From assembly GCA_913064775.1 (NCBI GenBank), contig CAJYAD010000018.1, positions 1-64,000 of the forward strand: a stretch of 64,000 nt of DNA. The letters run 5' to 3'. Below are positions 60,821 to 64,000 of the stretch, one piece after another; the first letter of the stretch is position 1, and the number at the start of each line of letters is the position of its first letter. Source of the DNA: an uncultured Albidovulum sp. (lineage in GTDB: Bacteria; Pseudomonadota; Alphaproteobacteria; Rhodobacterales; Rhodobacteraceae). Below the pieces are notes generated by a model. It saw only the letters and a program-made list of their open reading frames with translations. It did not search any database and was not told the origin of the DNA. The position numbers were made by a program, and so were the translations under genes.

Positions 60821-63190
60821 ATGGCGGTCGGGGTGCAAGTCGCCCCAGAATCGGGGGCCAACCCTGTGCAGCGGGCCATGCGCGCAGTAACCTTTCAGCG
60901 TCTCTCGCGGCTGCGCAGGCAGCGGCGGGTTCAGACGGCGATGACCTTTGCGCTGGTGGCGCTGGGGCCGGTGCTGGCGCTGATGACCTTTGTCGCGCTC
61001 GGGCCGCTGAACGAGGGCGCGCAATCGCCGATCCTGCGGATCACGCTGCTGGGCGATCTGATCTATGTTCTGGTGGTGGCGGCGCTGGTGGCGCAGCGGG
61101 TGATCGCGCTGATCGCCGACCGGCGCTCGCAATCGGCGGGCTCGCGGCTGCACCTGCGGCTGACCGGGGTCTTCGCGCTGATCGCGCTGGTGCCGACGGT
61201 GCTGGTCGCGGTCTTCGCCGGGCTGACCATCAATGTCGGGCTTGAGGGCTGGTTTTCCACCCGGGTGCGGCAGGCGGTGGGGGCGTCGCTGGCCGCCGCG
61301 CAGGCCTATGAGGGCGAGCACCGCCATGATCTGATCGAGGATACCGATGCGCTGGCGGCGTTCCTTGACCTTGCCAAGCGGCAGAATTTCTTCCTCGACG
61401 ACGGCGAGCTGCGCCAATTGCTGACCCAGGGCCAGTCGCATATCCAGCGCGGGTTGCGCGCCGCCTTCGTGATCGACGGCGCCGCCAAGATCCGCGCCCG
61501 GGGCGACCGGTCCTATCTGTTCAACTACACTGCGCCCACGCCTAAGGCCCTGACCGAGGCGCGCGCTGGCAAGACCGTCATCATCGAGGATCTCAAGGAC
61601 AACGAATTCCGCGCGCTGGTTGAGCTGAAGCCCTATGTGAACCGCTATCTCTATGTCAGCCGGGTGGTCGACGGCGGGCTGATCAAGCTGCTCGACGAGA
61701 CCAAGCAGACGGTGCACCTCTATCAGCAGCTGGAGCGTGATCGCGGCCGGCTGCTGTTCGAATTCGGGCTGCTCTATCTGGGCTTCGCGCTGATCCTGAT
61801 TCTGGCGGCGATCTGGCTGGGGCTGTGGTTCGCCGAACGTCTGGCGCGGCCGGTGGGGCGGCTTGCGGGGGCAGCACAGCGGATCGGCGGTGGCGATCTG
61901 GAGGTGCAGGTGCTGGAAGAGGAGGGCGATGACGAGATCGCCATGCTGGGCCGCATCTTCAACCAGATGACCCGCCAGCTGAAGGGCCAGCGAGAGGCCT
62001 TGATGGACAGCCACCGCCAGACCGAACGCCGCCGGCGGCTGTTCGATTCCGTGCTGTCCTCGGTCACTTCGGGGGTGATCGGGCTGGATGCGCGTGGCCG
62101 GATCGATTTCGCCAACCGCTCGGCCCTGCGACATCTGGATATCGAGCCGGGGGCCGAACATGGCGCGGTTCTGGCCCAGGTGGTGCCGGAATTCGAGGCC
62201 GTGTTCGACCGGCTGATGCAGGGCGCCGCCGAAGTGGTGCAAGAGGAAATCCGCGTCTCGCGTCTGGGCCGCGTCGAAAGCCTGCTGGTGCGGGTGGCGC
62301 GGCGGCGTACCCGCGAGGGCCGGCTAGAGGGCTATGTGGTCGCCTTCGACGACGTGACCGATCTGGTCTCGGCGCAGCGGATGGCGGCCTGGGGCGACGT
62401 GGCGCGGCGCATCGCGCATGAGATCAAGAACCCGCTGACCCCGATCCAGCTGTCGGCCGAGCGCATCAAGCGCAAGTTCCGCTCGCGGCTGGGCGACGAT
62501 GCCGAGTTGCTGGATCAATATACCGACGTGATCGTGCGCCAGACCAACGATCTGCGCCGCATCGTCGACGAATTCAGCCGCTTCGCCCGGATGCCCGAAC
62601 CCGAGCGCCGCGAACACGATCTTGTGCGGCTGGTGCGCGATGCGGTGGTGTTGCAGGAAAGCGGCCTGCCCGGGGTGCGCATCACCGCCACCCTTCCGCA
62701 GGCCGCCATGCTGGCCGAGATCGACGCGACGATGATTTCCCAGGCCTTGACAAACTTGATCAAGAACGCCGGAGAAGCCATTGAAAGCCTGCAAGAAAAG
62801 TCGCCACCGGCTGACTACCGGCCAGAGATCCGCGTGACCCTTTCGCAAGATCACCATGTGGCGCTGATCACCGTGGCGGACAATGGCATCGGCCTGCCCG
62901 AGGACCGCACGCGGCTGTTCGAACCCTATGTGACCACCCGCGCCAAGGGCACCGGGCTGGGGCTTTCCATCGTCAAGAAGATCATTGAGGAACACGGGGG
63001 GACGCTGCTGCTGGCCGATGCGCCCCCGTTCGAGGCCAGCGCCCATCACGGCGCGCTGGCCGAGGTGCGGCTGCCCTTGAAGGGGCGGGCCGCTGCAGAA
63101 GATACTGCGGAAAATGCGGAACAAGATGCGGATCAAGAGGGGGCAGCGGACGACCCCCTCGGTCCGAAACCGGAGGATGAGGTGACATGA
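60821..63190 (+). CDS. ntrY: sensor histidine kinase NtrY
   Basis: N-terminal TM segments, HAMP, HEIKNPLTPIQLSAERIKRKF. Confidence 0.93.
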   Translation: MAVGVQVAPESGANPVQRAMRAVTFQRLSRLRRQRRVQTAMTFALVALGPVLALMTFVALGPLNEGAQSPILRITLLGDLIYVLVVAALVAQRVIALIADRRSQSAGSRLHLRLTGVFALIALVPTVLVAVFAGLTINVGLEGWFSTRVRQAVGASLAAAQAYEGEHRHDLIEDTDALAAFLDLAKRQNFFLDDGELRQLLTQGQSHIQRGLRAAFVIDGAAKIRARGDRSYLFNYTAPTPKALTEARAGKTVIIEDLKDNEFRALVELKPYVNRYLYVSRVVDGGLIKLLDETKQTVHLYQQLERDRGRLLFEFGLLYLGFALILILAAIWLGLWFAERLARPVGRLAGAAQRIGGGDLEVQVLEEEGDDEIAMLGRIFNQMTRQLKGQREALMDSHRQTERRRRLFDSVLSSVTSGVIGLDARGRIDFANRSALRHLDIEPGAEHGAVLAQVVPEFEAVFDRLMQGAAEVVQEEIRVSRLGRVESLLVRVARRRTREGRLEGYVVAFDDVTDLVSAQRMAAWGDVARRIAHEIKNPLTPIQLSAERIKRKFRSRLGDDAELLDQYTDVIVRQTNDLRRIVDEFSRFARMPEPERREHDLVRLVRDAVVLQESGLPGVRITATLPQAAMLAEIDATMISQALTNLIKNAGEAIESLQEKSPPADYRPEIRVTLSQDHHVALITVADNGIGLPEDRTRLFEPYVTTRAKGTGLGLSIVKKIIEEHGGTLLLADAPPFEASAHHGALAEVRLPLKGRAAAEDTAENAEQDADQEGAADDPLGPKPEDEVT

Positions 63191-64000
63191 GTGGGATCCT
63201 GATTGTCGACGATGAGCGCGACATTCGCGAACTGATCTCGGATATTCTGCGTGACGAGGGCTTTGAAACCCGGCTGGCGGGGTCCTCTGACGATTGCATG
63301 GCCGAACTCAATGCCGAGCCGCCGGCGCTGATGATTCTGGATATCTGGCTGAAGGACAGCAAGATGGACGGGATCGACATCCTCAAACATGTGCGGCGCG
63401 ACAATCCGGATGTGCCGGTGGTGATCATCTCGGGGCATGGCAATATCGAGATCGCGGTGGCGGCGATCAAGCAGGGCGCCTACGATTTCATCGAGAAGCC
63501 GTTCAACATCGATCAGCTGATGGTGGTGGTGCGCCGGGCGATGGAGATCTCGCAATTGCGGCGCGAGAATTCCGATCTGCGCCGCCGCGATGTCACCTCG
63601 GCCGAGATGGTGGGCTCTTCCCCCGCCTTCAAGGCGTTGAAAGCGCAGCTGGAAAAGGTGACGAAATCGAACGGCCGGGTGATGCTGACGGGGCCGTCCG
63701 GCGCCGGCAAGGAGGTGGCCGCGCGCTTCATCCACGCCCAGTCCAACCGCACCGGGGCGCCGTTCATCTCGGTCTCGTCGGCCTCGGTCGAGCCGGAGCG
63801 GATGGAAGAGGTGCTGTTTGGCCGCGAAACCCCCGAGCGCGGGCTGGAGAAGGGGCTGCTGGAGCAGGCCCACGGCGGGGTGATCTATTTCGATGAGATC
63901 GGCGACATGCCGCTGGGCACCCAGTCGAAGATCCTGCGGGTGCTGGTCGAGCAGCAATTCAACCGCGCCGGCGGCACCGACAAGGTGCGGGTCGATCTGC
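63187..64000 (+). CDS. ntrX: response regulator NtrX (truncated by window end)
   Basis: ATG overlaps ntrY stop; MSGILIVDDERDIRELI receiver then GPSGAGKE Walker A. Confidence 0.9.
   Translation, partial: MSGILIVDDERDIRELISDILRDEGFETRLAGSSDDCMAELNAEPPALMILDIWLKDSKMDGIDILKHVRRDNPDVPVVIISGHGNIEIAVAAIKQGAYDFIEKPFNIDQLMVVVRRAMEISQLRRENSDLRRRDVTSAEMVGSSPAFKALKAQLEKVTKSNGRVMLTGPSGAGKEVAARFIHAQSNRTGAPFISVSSASVEPERMEEVLFGRETPERGLEKGLLEQAHGGVIYFDEIGDMPLGTQSKILRVLVEQQFNRAGGTDKVRVDL

Noticed and set aside
1-64000. tRNA or rRNA genes
   Set aside because: No convincing tRNA cloverleaf or rRNA sequence was recognised by eye; the integrase appears to use dusA rather than a tRNA. A tRNAscan run would be decisive.

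Overview
The window is a high-GC alphaproteobacterial chromosome segment. Gene content and the nifR3(dusB)-ntrBC-ntrYX order suggest a Rhodobacteraceae-like host, but this is inferred from sequence alone. Positions ~1-9.7 kb are an accessory island butted against the 5' end of dusA. The island holds a canonical phage-type tyrosine integrase with a PrtN-like small protein, an orphan MbcA/ParS-type (DUF2384-like) antitoxin, a near-perfect 458-bp direct duplication of an unknown gene pair, and a cassette of two long, divergent tyrosine recombinases with double-HTH proteins upstream and two unknown small proteins downstream. Positions ~9.7-64 kb are ordinary core chromosome: dusA, cspA, dacB, nadD, ettA, trkH, class I lysS, valine-catabolism mmsAB operon, coaD, gap, tkt, zapA, a probable glucosylglycerate operon, bactofilin/M23 peptidase, AsmA-like protein, queA, ssb, argE, a GT21/DedA/GT2 operon, cinA-pgpA-ispDF, and dusB-ntrB-ntrC-ntrY-ntrX. 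The best candidates for new biology are the dual-recombinase cassette with its hairpin-rich gaps, and the duplicated unknown gene pair. A 6S RNA candidate downstream of zapA, a five-tract G4 motif, and several short tandem or dispersed repeats are also worth checking. No homology search or folding was run; all calls come from reading the sequence and the supplied ORFs.
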